NCBI GenBank assembly: GCA_001949185.1
Contig: BDGG01000002.1
Span: 5,694,448-5,758,447 of the forward strand
Length of the DNA stretch: 64,000 nt
Source of the DNA: Ramazzottius varieornatus
Lineage: Eukaryota; Tardigrada; Eutardigrada; Parachela; Ramazzottiidae
Direction: 5' to 3'
This document shows positions 62,663 through 64,000 of this stretch, one piece after another. The notes under the pieces are model-generated. The model worked only from the letters and a program-made list of their open reading frames with translations, did not search any database and was not told the DNA's origin. Position 1 is the stretch's first letter. The number at the start of each line of letters is the position of its first letter. A program made the position numbers and the translations under genes.

Positions 62663-63652
62663 GGCTGCCTTGTTCCTGCAGCAGAAAACAGAACGATATC
62701 CTCAGCTGTTGTTGACAGTCCCATCGTTTCGTGAGGTAGGCACGGCCACGCGGACGCGGTCAGTCCGTAGGAACGCTGATGTTAACGTCCATTTTGACTT
62801 CGCCCCATGAGTCCACCACCAAACTCTCTTCATCGTTAGCTTACCAGTGAAACGTCCGATTCTAGTTACAACAAACGTCTGGAGTCGACAACAGAAGCTC
62901 AGCTCGACCGATCTCGAAACAAGATGGCAGAAAACTCAAGAACTCAGATTTCACTCATTTTAGGAACAAAATGATGTCACTGAATCACTGCAGTTCTGAC
63001 TTCTTGGCCCCTACAACCCCGGGCAAGCCCTCGAGGTTCCCCGTGCCCTGGGACCGAAAAACAGATCAACGGAAATGGAAAATTGCGAAAATCCAAAATC
63101 GTACTTATAATTCTCTTCCCGGGATCACAGCTATAAAAACGAAGTCTTCCTGAAAACCTTTCTATATGACATTGTGTTGTCACAAAGATTCGTGTGGTGG
63201 GAGGAAGGATTTACGGAGTCGTCGATGGCTGTAGTCGGTTGACCGGAGCCGCGCTTGAACTGACGATCTCAGCGCACACATGGTACGCATTGCGATCATT
63301 TTACTTGACGTTCCTAGTTCCTCAAGCGCTGTTTTGCAGTTTATGTAGATGATGCGAGTGCGGGTTCGCTCTACTGATTTGGTGCATGGAGGCATTAACG
63401 TCGCGGTATCACCAGAGCGTGAGAGGCATGAAGTGATACTTTGTGATCTGTTGCGCACTGTTGACCACTTCCGGCGGACACTCTTAGCCATCAGGCCAGA
63501 TTCCGTGTGCTGACGGTACGCGCACTGCAATTCCGCGCTTTCAGTAAGTTCTGGTACGTGGAAATCGTTTGGTATATTTTTATGAAGCTGTATTGTTAGA
63601 TTTAGACTGCCATTACAGAGGTTGGTCTGGTCCGCAAATCGCGTCTAATCTG
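62663..63652. other. divergent intergenic region DDX39B / SLC25A26
   Basis: About 990 bases. Plus frames near 63186-63350 (GGRIYGVVDGCSRLTGAALE) and 63354-63527 (DLVHGGINVAVSPERERHEV) are exon-like but unrecognised. ACTTCCGG at 63470 lies about 180 bases before the SLC25A26 start. The DDX39B promoter is GC-richer, near 62740-62780. Confidence 0.35.
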
Positions 63653-64000
63653 ATGGACTCTGAAGTCTCTCAAACCAGCAATCTGAATGCGTTTTTCGTA
63701 TCTTCTTTACTGGTAAGATGTAAAGTGGATCTACAGCGTACTATCGAGAATTTGAGATACTCTTGTCATCACGCATGTGTTGCTTTTGCGGTATGATGCC
63801 CACTTGCGAAGAATCTTACTTCTTTTTTTTGCATGTAGGCTGGTGCTGCGGCGGGTGTCGCGGTAGACCTAACTTTATTCCCTCTCGATACCGTGAAAAC
63901 CAGACTTCAAAGTCAACTTGGCTTCTGGAAAGCTGGAGGGTTTAGCAAACTGTATGCAGGAATCGGTTCTACATTGCTGGGTTCGGCACCCACCGGTAAG
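63653..64000 (+). CDS. SLC25A26: mitochondrial S-adenosylmethionine carrier, 5' part
   Basis: Exon 1 (63653-63712) encodes [20 protein letters not shown]. Exon 2 (63839-63995) continues [40 protein letters not shown] and [13 protein letters not shown], then a gtaag donor at the window edge. PLDTVK is the first PxD/ExxK/R signature of the mitochondrial carrier family. [20 protein letters not shown] with FxKAGGFxxxYAG matches SLC25A26 specifically. The carrier imports SAM into mitochondria in exchange for S-adenosylhomocysteine. The remaining five helices lie beyond the window. Confidence 0.88.

Overview
This window is nuclear DNA from an animal. Every recognisable gene is split by short GT-AG introns, mostly about 50-100 bases, and genes sit a few hundred bases apart on both strands, with about 22 genes in 64 kb. 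The gene set is metazoan: LDB1, ST7, RD3, a CRELD family member, GRP94 with a KDEL tail, BCAP31, INPP5A and a monocarboxylate transporter. The compactness and mid-range GC would suit an early-branching or otherwise streamlined invertebrate such as a sponge, but the sequence alone does not fix the lineage. A 50-base run of N at 6661-6710 marks a scaffold gap.

Layout, left to right: NOL9 polynucleotide kinase (minus, cut by the left edge); an SLC16-type transporter (minus); a 411-bp element with terminal inverted repeats ending at the gap; RD3 (plus); a SEC14L1/5-type PRELI-CRAL_TRIO-GOLD protein (minus); endoplasmin/GRP94 (minus), head to head with a CRELD gene (plus); an F-box/leucine-rich protein (minus); bifunctional lysine-degradation enzyme AASS (plus); a nitrobindin (minus); an unresolved 3-kb stretch; LDB1 (plus); a secreted mucin-like protein (plus); INPP5A (plus); an unresolved stretch with membrane-like exons; BCAP31 (plus); a secreted glycine-rich protein (minus); a nuclear helix-turn-helix-like protein (minus); FIGNL1-type AAA ATPase (plus); ST7 (minus); a short Ac45/ATP6AP1 (plus); mitochondrial EARS2 (plus); DDX39B/UAP56 (minus); and the first exons of the mitochondrial SAM carrier SLC25A26 (plus, cut by the right edge).

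Most genes are unrelated housekeeping genes packed together, not a pathway cluster. Possible functional pairings are GRP94 with CRELD (two ER folding factors sharing one roughly 790-bp divergent intergenic region) and EARS2 and SLC25A26 as mitochondrial proteins.

The most notable observations are: one CRELD gene with two alternative last exons, one encoding a CRELD1-like membrane tail and the other a CRELD2-like soluble tail with an ER-retention-like end; a strong excess of the octamer ACTTCCGG/CCGGAAGT in promoters, introns and exons; the inverted-repeat element at the assembly gap; and two secreted low-complexity proteins I do not recognise. Exon boundaries were read by eye from frame, splice signals and family similarity, so individual junctions may be off.
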